From positions 124,001 through 188,000 of the forward strand of contig CAVOQD010000011.1 in assembly GCA_963698255.1 (NCBI GenBank): a stretch of 64,000 bases of DNA, read 5' to 3'. The notes beneath the pieces were generated by a model. The model did not search any database, was not told the origin of the DNA, and worked only from the letters and a program-made list of their open reading frames with translations. Position 1 is the first letter of the stretch. Every line of letters starts with the position of its first letter. This stretch comes from JAWKOK01 sp963698255. GTDB taxonomy: Bacteria; Chloroflexota; Anaerolineae; Caldilineales; Caldilineaceae. The position numbers and the translations under genes were made by a program. Shown here in pieces: positions 52,820 to 61,750 of this stretch.

Positions 52820-53635
52820 ATGTCCCAACAACCCATCACGTTGCTCGTCCGCGCCGATGACATCGGCTTCGCCCACGCGGTAAATCTCGCCTGCATCGAC
52901 GTTTTCAAGCAAGGGATCTGCCGTTCGGTCGAACTGATGGCCCCATGTCCCTGGTTTCCGGAAGCGGTTGCGCTGTTGCAGGCCAACCCGACCTACGACG
53001 TCGGCGTGCACCTGACCATGACCAGCGAATGGGACAACTTCAAATGGAGGCCGCTCTCTGATGCTAAGAGTATCGTCAATGTAGACGGCTACTTTCACAC
53101 CCGCTTTCGCAAGCGAGACGGCTATCCGGATGAGGTCGTCTTGGAAGCGTGTGATTGGACCCCTGAGGACGTGGAAAAGGAGTACCGTGCCCAGATCGAA
53201 CTGATCCGCAAGCACATACCGTGGGTCAGCCACATGACCCACCACATGGGCTATCTGCGCGACGATGCGATCTTCAGTGAGATTGTCGACCGGTTGACCG
53301 CAGAATACGAATTGACCGTCGATCTGTCAGCCCACGGCTTTGAACGATTCCGCGGTTTTGGTGAAGACAGCCAGTCGCTTTCGGCGACGGAGAAGGTCGA
53401 GACATTGCGCCAAAATCTGGAAAATATGCAGCCCGGCCGCTGGCTCTTCGTCGACCACCCGGCCTATGATCTACCTGAGATGCGCGCAATCCATCATCCC
53501 GGCTACGAAAACGTCGCCGCCGATCGGCAAGGCGTGGTCGATGCCTGGACCGATCATCAGGTGTTGGAGATCGTCACCGATCGCAGCATCCAACTTGTGA
53601 GCTATGGGGATGTACGGCAAGGCAACCTCGGATAG
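52820..53635 (+). CDS. YdjC/ChbG-family carbohydrate deacetylase
   Basis: A 271-residue TIM-barrel-like hydrolase that removes acetyl groups from short N-acetylglucosamine oligomers in characterised homologues. The metal site is visible as LLVRADDIGFAHAVN (Asp pair), DVGVHLTMTSEW (His) and MTHHMGYLRDD (His). The ATG at 52820 lies 52 bp after the esterase gene. It is probably part of the same run and links this locus to sugar use; the GH3 and GH78 genes start 400 bp further on. A strong GC hairpin follows its stop. Confidence 0.88.
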   Translation: MSQQPITLLVRADDIGFAHAVNLACIDVFKQGICRSVELMAPCPWFPEAVALLQANPTYDVGVHLTMTSEWDNFKWRPLSDAKSIVNVDGYFHTRFRKRDGYPDEVVLEACDWTPEDVEKEYRAQIELIRKHIPWVSHMTHHMGYLRDDAIFSEIVDRLTAEYELTVDLSAHGFERFRGFGEDSQSLSATEKVETLRQNLENMQPGRWLFVDHPAYDLPEMRAIHHPGYENVAADRQGVVDAWTDHQVLEIVTDRSIQLVSYGDVRQGNLG

Positions 53636-53713
53636 TCGGCCGTTTTCCGCCAGCACGCAGGTCTTATCGACTAGCGGCAGGTTGGTTGAGACTCAAACAG
53701 TGGGCAAACAGAA

Positions 53714-53736
53714 AGGGCCGCCCTGAGGGCGGCCCT
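53714..53736 (+). terminator. GC-rich terminator hairpin after the deacetylase gene
   Basis: AGGGCCGCCC and GGGCGGCCCT form a 10-bp perfect stem with a 3-base loop, preceded by AAA. It lies about 80 bp after the stop at 53635 and ends the exporter-esterase-deacetylase run. Confidence 0.75.
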
Positions 53737-53855
53737 ACGAGATCAGCGCCAACGCCGGCGAAATTAGAGGGTCATTCCTGTGACTGAATGGTCAACCCAA
53801 AAAAACCCTCAAAGCTGTAGGTTGGCAATATCTGTTTCGGTCTGTTTGTCCTTCT

Positions 53856-53884
53856 TTGTTTCCATTGATACGTGCCGCTATAAT
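53856..53884 (+). promoter_or_regulatory. Sigma-70-like promoter of the glycosidase genes
   Basis: TTGTTT at 53856-53861, a 17-bp spacer and a perfect TATAAT at 53879-53884. It reads toward the GH3 gene at 54033. Confidence 0.6.
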
Positions 53885-53894
53885 TGTGTACAAA

Positions 53895-53906
53895 ATTGTT
53901 AACAAT
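53895..53906. promoter_or_regulatory. Palindromic operator candidate ATTGTTAACAAT
   Basis: A perfect 12-bp palindrome starts 10 bp after the -10 box, where a bound repressor would block transcription. The TTGTTAACAA core is like LacI/GalR-family half-sites, common in front of sugar-use genes. No regulator gene is in the window next to it. Confidence 0.5.
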
Positions 53907-54032
53907 CATAGTGGCCAGTTTCGGGTGTGTCAGGTCGCCATCCGCTGTCCAACGAAGATCCCGCTGTTGAACCGTTGGCTGTAGCGGTTGGATGGCATGG
54001 TCACGGTCGGGAGATTGGCTCGCTGAAGGAGA

Positions 54033-55869
54033 ATGCCTGTGCTCACCTTGCAACGCACTGAGGAGAATTTCGAGTACCGTGACCTGAACGGAAACGGTCA
54101 GATCGATCCGTATGAAGACGCTCGCCTGCCGGTGGAAACACGCGTAATCGATCTGCTCTCTCGAATGACGATCGCCGAAAAAGCGGGCTTGATGTTCCAG
54201 ACCTTTGCCGCCTTTGTGCAGGATGACGGCTCCTCGCTGCTAGAGGGAGACATCCGTCAATCAGCACCGGGCAAGATGGTGGTGGACCTGCTGATGAACC
54301 ACTTTAATTTTCCCGGCATAGCCGCTCCGCGGCATGGCGGCTGAATGGCAAAATCAGATACAGTTGCTTGCCGAGGGAACGCGCCTGGGCATTCCGATCA
54401 CGTTTGCGACCGATCCTCGTCATGCCTTTGCACACAATCCGGCGGTCAGTGAACGCAGCGGTAACTTCTCCAAATGGCCGGAACCCATTGGCCTGGCCGC
54501 CACGGATGATCCGGCGCTTGTACAGAAGTTCGCCGACATTGCCCGCCAGGAGTATCTGGCCATTGGCATTCGGGTGGCCATTCATCCCATGGCCGATCTG
54601 GCAACCGAACCGCGCTGGGCCAGAATCAACGGCACCTTTGGTGAAGATGCTGAACTGGCGTCGCGCATGACCAAGGCCTATATCCGGGGCTTCCAGGGCG
54701 AGTATCTGGGCCCGCAGAGCGTCGCCTGCATGACCAAACATTTCCCCGGTGGCGGCCCGCAAAAGGACGGCGAAGATCCGCACTTTCCCTATGGCAAAGA
54801 GCAGATCTATCCCGGCAACAATTTCGACTACCATCTCCTTCCCTTCGAAGCGGCCTTTGAAGCCAACACTGCCCAGATTATGCCCTATTACGGCATGCCT
54901 ATCGGGCTGGAGTACGAGGAGGTGGGCTTTGGATTCAGCAGGGCCATTATCACCGATCTGCTGCGCGGACACTACGGCTTCGACGGCGTGGTCTGTACCG
55001 ACTACGGGCTGGTCACGGACAAGCATATCATGGGAGGCACGCGCTTGGCGGCCGCCTGGGGCGTCGAAGATCTGAGTGTGCCGGAGCGCCTCAGGAGAAT
55101 TGTCGAAGCAGGTTGTGATATCGTGGGTGGCGAGACTTGCCCTGAGGTCATCGGTCAATTAGTCGAAAGCGGCCAAATCAGCGAAGCGCGGATCGATGAG
55201 TCCGTTCGGCGCATCCTGCGCGACAAATTTCGGCTGGGCCTCTTTGACAACCCCTATGTCGATCCCGATGCTGCTGAGCGGATTGTCGGCAACACGCGTT
55301 TTCTGGCCGCAGGTGCGGACGCGCAAAGGAAGTCAATTGTGTTGCTCAAGAACGGTATAGCGTCCGACAATTCCGTTTTGCCGTTGGCGGGCCGACCCAG
55401 AATCTATGTGGAGCGCATCGATCCCGAGACTGCCGGCCTCTATGGCGAAGTAACCCCCGATCCTGACGACGCAGACTGGGCGATTTTACGGCTCGATACG
55501 CCGTTTCAGATCCGAGATACCGGTGATTTCCTAGAGCGAAGGTTTCATGCAGGCGATCTTGACTTCAAGGATGAAGCGAAAACGCACGTTCTGAATATTC
55601 TGTCACAGCGGCCAACCGTTGTCGTAATCCACCTGGATCGTCCGGCCGTGTTCCCGGAGATTGCTGAGACGAGCGCTGCCTTGCTGGGCGAGTTTGGCGC
55701 CGATGATGCGGCGGTGTTGGATGTGATCTTTGGGCGGGTCAACCCGTCGGGGAAATTGCCCTTTGAACTACCCCGCAGCATGGCAGCGGTGGATAAGCAG
55801 AAACCTGATCTGCCCTATGATTCAGAAAACCCGCTCTTTGCCTTTGGCCATAGCCTACGTTATGACTGA
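54033..55869 (+). CDS. GH3 beta-glycosidase, one frameshift
   Basis: Retaining glycosidase of family 3, about 611 residues. After an unusual N-terminus with an EF-hand-like RDLNGNGQIDPYEDARLP, the TIM-barrel reads LLSRMTIAEKAGLM, then after an indel near 54335 GIPITFATDPRHAF, MTKHFPGGGP (substrate-binding Lys-His) and VVCTDYGLV, whose Asp is the catalytic nucleophile. The second domain carries SIVLLKN and ends VNPSGKLPFELPRS, FAFGHSL. No signal peptide, so intracellular. Substrate (beta-glucoside, xyloside or similar) cannot be fixed. GGAG lies very close to the ATG; a GTG two codons later is a possible start. First gene of a likely rhamnoside-degrading operon with GH78. Confidence 0.88.
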
Positions 55870-55879
55870 AATCAGCTTG

Positions 55880-56087
55880 AAAACGTCCCCCAGCCCGCTC
55901 AAGACGCATCATCGAGACGATCACCGACGGGGACCGACTCGTGGTGCGCAACTGGTCGTTTCCCCAGAAGGATGAAGATGTGCCCGAGCCCATGCGCAAC
56001 CACATGGCCGTGATGATGATGGGCGTGAACATACCCAACTGGGATGTGGAGGAAGCCGCTGCCCAACCGCTAATCAGGAGAACCAAA
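55880..56087 (+). pseudogene. Orphan coding remnant between GH3 and GH78
   Basis: About 200 bp, open and protein-like in one frame (RIIETITDGDRLVVRNWSF, PEPMRNHMAVMMMGVNIPNW), sit between two complete glycosidases and run in frame into the GH78 start. It has no start of its own with a ribosome site. It may be the tail of a lost gene or an N-terminal extension of the rhamnosidase. I do not recognise the family. Confidence 0.4.
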
Positions 56088-58895
56088 ATGTCAGAAGTTG
56101 CAGTTTCCAACGTAAAATTCGAACACCAAGGCGAAAATTCCGTGATCGGTATCAGGCGACCGCGCTTGTCCTGGCAGATCAGTACCGAAGTCGCAGACTG
56201 GCGACAGAGAGCCTATGAGATCGCCTGTTACGACCCAGATGATCAACGGCACCAGCAGACGGGCCGCGTCGAGTCCGATCAGTCAGTCTTGGTCGACTGG
56301 CCCTTTGCTCCGCTGCAATCGCGCCAGCGGACCAGCCTGCGAGTGCGCGTCTGGGGTACGGACGGCAGCGAGTCGGCGTGGAGCGAACCCATATCTGTGG
56401 AAACGGGTCTGCTGCACCCAGATGACTGGACAGCCCGTTTTATCTCCCCCGCCTGGGATGAGGACACATCCCAGGACAATCCTGCGCCCTATCTGCGCTG
56501 CGAGCTAGACCTGCACAGTGGGATCAAGTCCGCCCGGCTCTATGTCACGGCTCTCGGCGTCTACGAAGCGCAAATCAACGGCCAGGTTGTGGGCGACCAC
56601 GTGCTGGCGCCGGGCTGGACGGTCTATGACAACCGGCTGCGCTATCAGACCTTTGACGTGACCGAGCTCCTGCAACCGGGACGCAACGCCATGGGCGCTA
56701 TCGTGGCCGACGGCTGGTATCGCGGGCGGCTGGGCTTTGGCGGCGGAAAGCGTAACATCTACGGCGAAAGCCTCGGCCTGCTGGCTCAGCTTGAGGTTCA
56801 GTACGATGATGGCTCGGTCGAGCGTTTCGTCACGGATGGTAACTGGCGAGCGGCAACCGGCCCTATCTTGGCCAGCAGCATCTACGACGGCGAAACGTAT
56901 GACGCCCGGTTGGAACTGACCGGTTGGGCCGAAGCCGGATTCGACGAGATCGGCTGGACGGCCGTTCATGCTCTTGACCACGATCTGGCCGTTTTGGAGG
57001 CCCCGCTTGGCCCGCCGGTTCGTCGCATCGAGACCCTCAAGCCGGTCTCGATTTCCGAATCTCCATCCGGCAAGACCTTGGTCGACTTTGGCCAGAACCT
57101 GGTAGGGCGGCTCTCCATCCGAGTGCATGGGGCAGCCGGACAGACCGTCACCCTGCGCCATGCTGAGGTGCTGGAAGAGGGCGAACTGGGCGTCCGCCCG
57201 CTGCGTGCCGCCGATGCCACCGACCGCTACACGCTGCGCGGCGATGGTATCGAAACCTGGGAACCGCGCTTCACCTTCCATGGATTCCGCTATGCAGAAG
57301 TCACCGGCTGGCCCGGCGAACTGAAGCCAGATGACATCAACGCTATTGTGCTGCACTCGGACATGAAACGCAGCGGCTGGTTCGAATGCTCAGACCCGTT
57401 GCTCAACCGCCTGCACGAGAACGTGATCTGGGGGATGCGCGGCAACTTCCTGGATGTGCCCACCGACTGTCCCCAGCGCGATGAGCGGCTGGGTTGGACG
57501 GGCGACCTGCAAGTCTTTGCGCCGACCGCCTCCTTCCTGTATGACGCCAGCGGTTTTCTCCAGTCCTGGCTGGCCGATCTGGCCGCGGAACAGCGCAAAC
57601 TGGACGGCGCTGTGCCCCACGTCGTGCCCAATATCCTGGGCAGGGGCGGGGCCGCGGCCTGGGGTGATGCTGCGGTCATCGTGCCGTGGGTCCTCTACCA
57701 GCGGTTCGGTGATGCCGGCATCCTGGCCGACCAGTTCGCGAGCATGTGCGCCTGGGTGGACTATGTGGCAGCACTTGCCGGCGATTCCTTCTTGTGGGAC
57801 AAAGGCTTCCAGTTTGGTGACTGGCTCGACCCGACCGCGCCGCCGGATAAGCCTTGGCAAGCGCGCACAGACAAGGCGATTGTGGCCAGCGCCTACTTCG
57901 CCTATTCAGCATCACTGGTTGCACGTACTGCGGCGGTGCTGGAGCGACCTGAGGAAAAAGCGCACTATGCGGACCTGGCCGCCAAGGCCAAGGCCGCCTT
58001 TGCCGACGAATATGTCACGCCGGCGGGGCGAATGATGTGCGACGCTGAGACAGCCTATGCCGTGGCGCTGGCCTTCGACCTGCTGCCCACGGACGAACAG
58101 CGACAGCACGCCGGTGATCGCCTGGCCGCACTGGTACGCGACAGCGGCTACACCATCCGCACCGGCTTTGTGGGCACGCCCCTGATCTGCGACGCGCTGT
58201 GCAGCACAGGCCACCACCGCGCCGCCTATCGACTCTTGACGCAGCAGGAGTGCCCTTCGTGGCTTTATCCGGTGACGATGGGCGCCACCACCATCTGGGA
58301 GCGTTGGGACTCCATGTTGCCGGACGGCTCCATCAATCCCGGCGAGATGACCTCGTTCAACCACTACGCCTTGGGCGCGGTGGCGGACTGGATGCAGCGT
58401 ACCATCGGCGGCCTGGCTCCGGCAGAACCAGGCTATCGCCGTCTGGCCATATCGCCCCGACCCAGCGGCGGCATCACACATGCCAAGACCGGCCACGTCA
58501 CGCCCTATGGCCTCGCCGAATGCGCCTGGCGGATCGAAGACGGTTCGTTCAAGCTCGATGCAACCATCCCGCCCAATACGACGGCGCTGGTTGTATTGCC
58601 CGGCAGCGATGAACCTCCCATCGAGGTTGGTTCCGGCGACTGGCATTGGACCGGCGCTTATGAAGACCCGTATGCACGCGGTCCTTACACCGTCGATGAT
58701 TTGGTCGGCGACATCATGAGCGAAAAGACGGCGCGTGAGGCGGTATTGGACGTGCTGGACCGCGTTGGCGCGCCCCACTTTTTCAAGATGATTCTGTTCA
58801 ACGAGGGCGATATGCCCCTGCGCTACGCGCTTCAAATGCTACCGGATGCAGAGGCAGCCGCCGTAATGATGGACGAAGCCCTAGCTGCAATGTAG
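56088..58895 (+). CDS. GH78 alpha-L-rhamnosidase
   Basis: Inverting exo-enzyme releasing terminal alpha-L-rhamnose, 935 residues, intact frame. The ATG at 56088 follows CAGGAG. N-terminal beta domains (RRPRLSWQIS, LGVYEAQINGQVVGDHVLAPGWTVY) precede the (alpha/alpha)6 barrel, whose acidic cluster DVPTDCPQRDERLGWTGD at about residues 460-478 holds the conserved catalytic acids; GATTIWERWDSM near 735 is the other hallmark, and ISPRPSGGITHAKTGHVTPYG opens the C-terminal beta sheet. A further ~70-residue helical tail (TVDDLVGDIMSEKTAREAVL onward) lies beyond the usual end. No signal peptide: it would act on imported rhamnosides, probably with the GH3 enzyme upstream. Confidence 0.92.
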   Translation: MSEVAVSNVKFEHQGENSVIGIRRPRLSWQISTEVADWRQRAYEIACYDPDDQRHQQTGRVESDQSVLVDWPFAPLQSRQRTSLRVRVWGTDGSESAWSEPISVETGLLHPDDWTARFISPAWDEDTSQDNPAPYLRCELDLHSGIKSARLYVTALGVYEAQINGQVVGDHVLAPGWTVYDNRLRYQTFDVTELLQPGRNAMGAIVADGWYRGRLGFGGGKRNIYGESLGLLAQLEVQYDDGSVERFVTDGNWRAATGPILASSIYDGETYDARLELTGWAEAGFDEIGWTAVHALDHDLAVLEAPLGPPVRRIETLKPVSISESPSGKTLVDFGQNLVGRLSIRVHGAAGQTVTLRHAEVLEEGELGVRPLRAADATDRYTLRGDGIETWEPRFTFHGFRYAEVTGWPGELKPDDINAIVLHSDMKRSGWFECSDPLLNRLHENVIWGMRGNFLDVPTDCPQRDERLGWTGDLQVFAPTASFLYDASGFLQSWLADLAAEQRKLDGAVPHVVPNILGRGGAAAWGDAAVIVPWVLYQRFGDAGILADQFASMCAWVDYVAALAGDSFLWDKGFQFGDWLDPTAPPDKPWQARTDKAIVASAYFAYSASLVARTAAVLERPEEKAHYADLAAKAKAAFADEYVTPAGRMMCDAETAYAVALAFDLLPTDEQRQHAGDRLAALVRDSGYTIRTGFVGTPLICDALCSTGHHRAAYRLLTQQECPSWLYPVTMGATTIWERWDSMLPDGSINPGEMTSFNHYALGAVADWMQRTIGGLAPAEPGYRRLAISPRPSGGITHAKTGHVTPYGLAECAWRIEDGSFKLDATIPPNTTALVVLPGSDEPPIEVGSGDWHWTGAYEDPYARGPYTVDDLVGDIMSEKTAREAVLDVLDRVGAPHFFKMILFNEGDMPLRYALQMLPDAEAAAVMMDEALAAM

Positions 58896-59038
58896 ATCCG
58901 CAGAAAGAATTCACTGCTGATTCTGGCGGAATAATCGCATTTGCATAAAGGCACTCTGAGGTTGATAAAGACAATCGAACTGTATGAAGACCGGCAGGAC
59001 GTCACTCATTGACCCATCCTGTATATAGTTTACCAATA

Positions 59039-59083
59039 GCAAAGGCGACGTCTTTTCCTTGGCCGGGATGACGTCGCCTTTGC
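59039..59083 (+). terminator. 14-bp hairpin after the rhamnosidase gene
   Basis: GCAAAGGCGACGTC at 59039-59052 pairs perfectly with 59070-59083 around a 17-base loop that begins TTTT. It lies 143 bp past the GH78 stop and 60 bp from the 3' end of the leftward tRNA gene, so it may serve both strands. Confidence 0.65.
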
Positions 59084-59142
59084 AGTTGTGCACCTTAACA
59101 ATCGACAGAAATGTAATCTCTGTTCAAACTGTTAGGTTGTAG

Positions 59143-59215
59143 TAGCGCATACGGGATTCGAACCCGTGTCTTAGCCTTGAGAGGGCTATATCCTAGGCCC
59201 CTAGACGAATGCGCC
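59143..59215 (-). tRNA. tRNA-Glu (anticodon CTC)
   Basis: On the minus strand GGCGCAT pairs with ATGCGCT as acceptor (a G-U at position 1-72), with discriminator A. The anticodon stem TAGCC/GGCTA encloses CTCTCAA, giving anticodon CTC; the T-arm ACGGG TTCGAAT CCCGT is canonical. The 3' CCA is not encoded. Length is 73 bases. No other complete tRNA is visible in the window. Confidence 0.88.
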
Positions 59216-59308
59216 ATACAGAATTCGGGGTTAAGTGCCTAGTACGTCACATAGTGTACGCGGGGATGGCGGATTTGTCAAATATCGACGCAACATGTTG
59301 TCGAAAAA

Positions 59309-59400
59309 GGATAGGACGCGGATGGCGCGGATACTCACGGATCAGTCCAAGAAAAATCCGGCCCTTTCCTGCCCAATCCGCGTCATCCGCGTTCCATCCT
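59309..59400. repeat. Dispersed inverted element, copy D
   Basis: Imperfect inverted repeat: a left half with GACGCGGATGGCGCGGAT and a right half with ATCCGCGTCATCCGCGTTCC. It lies between tRNA-Glu and the tRNA 3' fragment. It is the most divergent member of the family with copies at 9.3, 12.5 and 62.9 kb. Confidence 0.6.
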
Positions 59401-59435
59401 CAACCACAAAACCGCGCACCGGCCCGTTTCTGTGC

Positions 59436-59441
59436 TATACT
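59436..59441 (+). promoter_or_regulatory. Extended -10 promoter TGCTATACT
   Basis: TATACT preceded by TGC forms an extended -10 element; no good -35 is seen. It reads into the tRNA 3' fragment and then the radical SAM gene at 59550, and may be the old tRNA promoter. Confidence 0.4.
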
Positions 59442-59470
59442 GCCGAAAACTGAATATCACCATGCTCCGT

Positions 59471-59498
59471 GTCGCGGGTTCAAATCCCGCTCAGGCAG
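59471..59498 (+). other. Isolated tRNA 3' end (T-arm and acceptor strand)
   Basis: GCGGG TTCAAAT CCCGC at 59474-59490 is a canonical T-arm, followed by TCAGGCA and discriminator G. A matching 5' half (TGCCTGA plus D- and anticodon arms) is absent upstream; only TGCC at the promoter end could be a trace. The U1-A72/G73 pattern hints at tRNA-Gln. This is either a tRNA deleted in its middle or the att-site scar of an element that once integrated here. Confidence 0.65.
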
Positions 59499-59549
59499 AG
59501 TCGATAATCGACTACCATCGCCTGAAAGATGCGAAGGAAAGGAGTTGTC

Positions 59550-61649
59550 ATGCTGCAAACACCAAAACAGATCACGCGCGCGCTGGACCGGGTCCTGCAC
59601 AAGGTCGAGCAGCCGGCGCGCTACACCGGCGGCGAACTCAACACCATCGCCAAGGACTGGTCGGACCCGGCCATCCAGTCCAAGATTGCGCTGGCCTTCC
59701 CCGACATCTACGAGCTGGGCGGCAGCAATCTGGGCCTGATGGTCCTCTACGATCTGATCAACAAGCGCGCGGACATGCTGGCCGAACGGGTCTACTGCCC
59801 GTGGACCGACTTCGAGACCATCATGCGCCGCGACGAGATCCCGCTCTTCAGCCTGGAGACCCGCCACCCGCTGAGCGACTTCGACATCATCGGCTTCAGC
59901 CTGCCCTACGAGCAGGTCTACACCAACGTGCTGACCATGCTCGACCTGGCCGGCATTCCCCTGCGCGCCGCCGACCGCACAGCCGACCATCCGCTGATCA
60001 TCGCCGGCGGCTCGGCCTGCATGAACCCCGAACCCATGAGCCCCTTCTTCGACGCCATGGTCATCGGCGAGGGGGAAGAGGTGATCTTTGAGGTTGCTGA
60101 GGCGTATCGAAGCAGTGGCAGGGATGGGAATTGGACGATTGGGAATTGACGTCAATCGCTCAATCGTCAATCTCACGTCCGCGTCGACGCTCTGGCGCCG
60201 CCTGGCCGCGCATCCCCGGCGTCTACGTGCCTCATCTCTACGACGTGAGCTATGCGGCCGACGGGACGATTGCTGCGGTGACGCCCAATGCGCCTGACGC
60301 GCCGGCCGAGGTGCGTGAAGCGCGTGGTGACGGTGATGCCGCCGCCGGTGACCAAGTTTATCGTGCCCTTTATCAACGTGGTCCACAACCGCGCCGCCAT
60401 CGAGATCATGCGCGGCTGTACGCGCGGCTGTCGCTTCTGCCAGGCGGGCATGATCTTCCGCCCGGTGCGCGAGCGCACGGTCGATGAGGTGCTGCAGGCC
60501 GTGGACGAGATGATCGAGCACTGCGGCTTCGAGGAGGTCAGCTTCCTCAGCCTGAGCAGCAGCGACTATACCCACGTCGAGGAACTGGTGCGGCGCACCA
60601 TGGAGAAGCACGGCGCCAAGAAGCTGAGCATCGGCCTGCCCAGCCTGCGCATCGAGAGCTTCAGCGTCGATCTGATGGAACTGCTGGAGCAGGGCCGTCG
60701 CCGTTCCGGCTTCACCTTTGCGCCCGAAGCCGCCACCGATCGGCTGCGCGACGTCATCAACAAGCCCATCGCCTCCGAGGATCTGCTGGCCACGGCCGAG
60801 GAGGTCTACAAGCGCGGCTGGACCACCATCAAGATGTACTTCATGATCGGCCACCCCACCCAGACCCTGGAGGATGTGCAGGCCATCGCCGACCTCTCCC
60901 AGGCCGTGCTCAAGGTCGGTCGCCATGTGCTGGGCAAGAAGGCCAACGTGCGCATCGGCGTCAGCACGCTGGTGCCCAAGCCGCACACGCCCTTCCAGTG
61001 GGTGCCGGTCGAGGACGAGTCGGTGATCAACGACCAGATCAAGCTGCTGCAACAGGAACTGCGCGGACCGGGCATGGCCTTCACCTGGAACAACCCCGAC
61101 GAGACCCTGGTCGAGGCCTTCCTCTCCCGCGGCGACCGCCGCGTGGCCGAGGTGGTCCAGCGGGCCTGGGAACTGGGGGCCAAGATGGAGGGCTGGGGCG
61201 AGCACTTCAACTTCGCGGCCTGGCAGCAGGCCTTCGACGAGCTGGGCCTGGACATGGACTGGTATGCACGCCGCGAACGCGCCGTCGACGAGGTGCTGCC
61301 CTGGGATCACATCTCGGTCGGGCTCAAGAAGGAGTTTCTGGTCCAGGAGTACATCCACACCTACGAGGGCGGCGTGGTCGACGACTGCCGCGAGCACTGC
61401 TTCAGTTGCGGCATTCTGGGCCAGTTCAAAGAACAACGCCGTGACGCGCCCGATGATGCCTGGGCCTGCCCGCCGTTGGGCCGTGACAAGCAACGACAGC
61501 CCGTGGACATCATGCCCATCCCGCTCTATTTCAACGACGAGATGTCGCCGGACAAGACCGGCCAGTTCGACCACCGAGTACCCCAACGTCGTGAGGGAAC
61601 GGTGAGCCAGCGGGTAGAAACGCTTGTGGAAACGACAATCGGGGAATAG
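59550..61649 (+). CDS. Radical SAM protein, TIGR03960-like, with frame breaks in the domain linker
   Basis: Large radical SAM enzyme of uncharacterised function. The start MLQTPKQITRAL follows AAAGGAG. The N-terminal cobalamin-binding-like domain (AFPDIYELGGSNLGLMVLYD, LPLRAADRTADHPLIIAGG) runs to about 60.09 kb. Then a short hairpin insert and indels break the frame up to about 60.33 kb, and PPVTKFIVPFINVVHNRAAIEIMRGC leads into the cluster-binding CTRGCRFCQAG (three Cys). FAPEAATDRLRDVINKPI, MYFMIGHPTQT and CREHCFSCGI follow. Homologues are fused or adjacent to a DUF2344 protein, as here (next gene 100 bp downstream). They are suspected to modify RNA or protein, but that is not proven. Confidence 0.85.
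60134..60168. repeat. Inverted repeat inside the radical SAM gene
   Basis: GACGATTG at 60134-60141 pairs with CAATCGTC at 60161-60168, with an inner ATTGACGTCAAT palindrome. The segment around it (about 60118-60175) does not encode family sequence and lies exactly in the linker between the two domains of the radical SAM protein. Confidence 0.6.
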
Positions 61650-61657
61650 AAAACAAA

Positions 61658-61729
61658 GAACGAAGATCAAAGAACTGACAGACGGCCGCTTGCGAGTGGA
61701 GATGCCATCCCGATCTTTGATCTTCGCTC
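61658..61729. repeat. Inverted spacer element before the DUF2344 gene
   Basis: A 16-base arm GAACGAAGATCAAAGA at 61658-61673 pairs with 61714-61729 with one mismatch, and the flanks repeat GAAGA/TCTTC words. It fills the 100-bp gap between the two genes and would be transcribed between them. Confidence 0.65.
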
Positions 61730-61750
61730 TTCGATCTACAGGAGTTTTCG

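Larger units (their letters stand above)
53737..54032 (+). other. Promoter region of the GH3/GH78 locus
   Basis: About 300 bp, AT-richer than the surroundings, with no ORF of note. It contains the promoter at 53856-53884 and the palindrome at 53895-53906; the remaining 120 bp before the GH3 start form a 5' leader in which I see nothing further. Confidence 0.6.

Noticed and set aside
57912..58835. Minus-strand 307-codon open frame
   Set aside because: Shadow of the GH78 coding frame, which has clear catalytic motifs.
59457..61670. Minus-strand 737-codon open frame
   Set aside because: Antisense shadow of the radical SAM gene in high-GC DNA; its C-terminal part translates the tRNA fragment.
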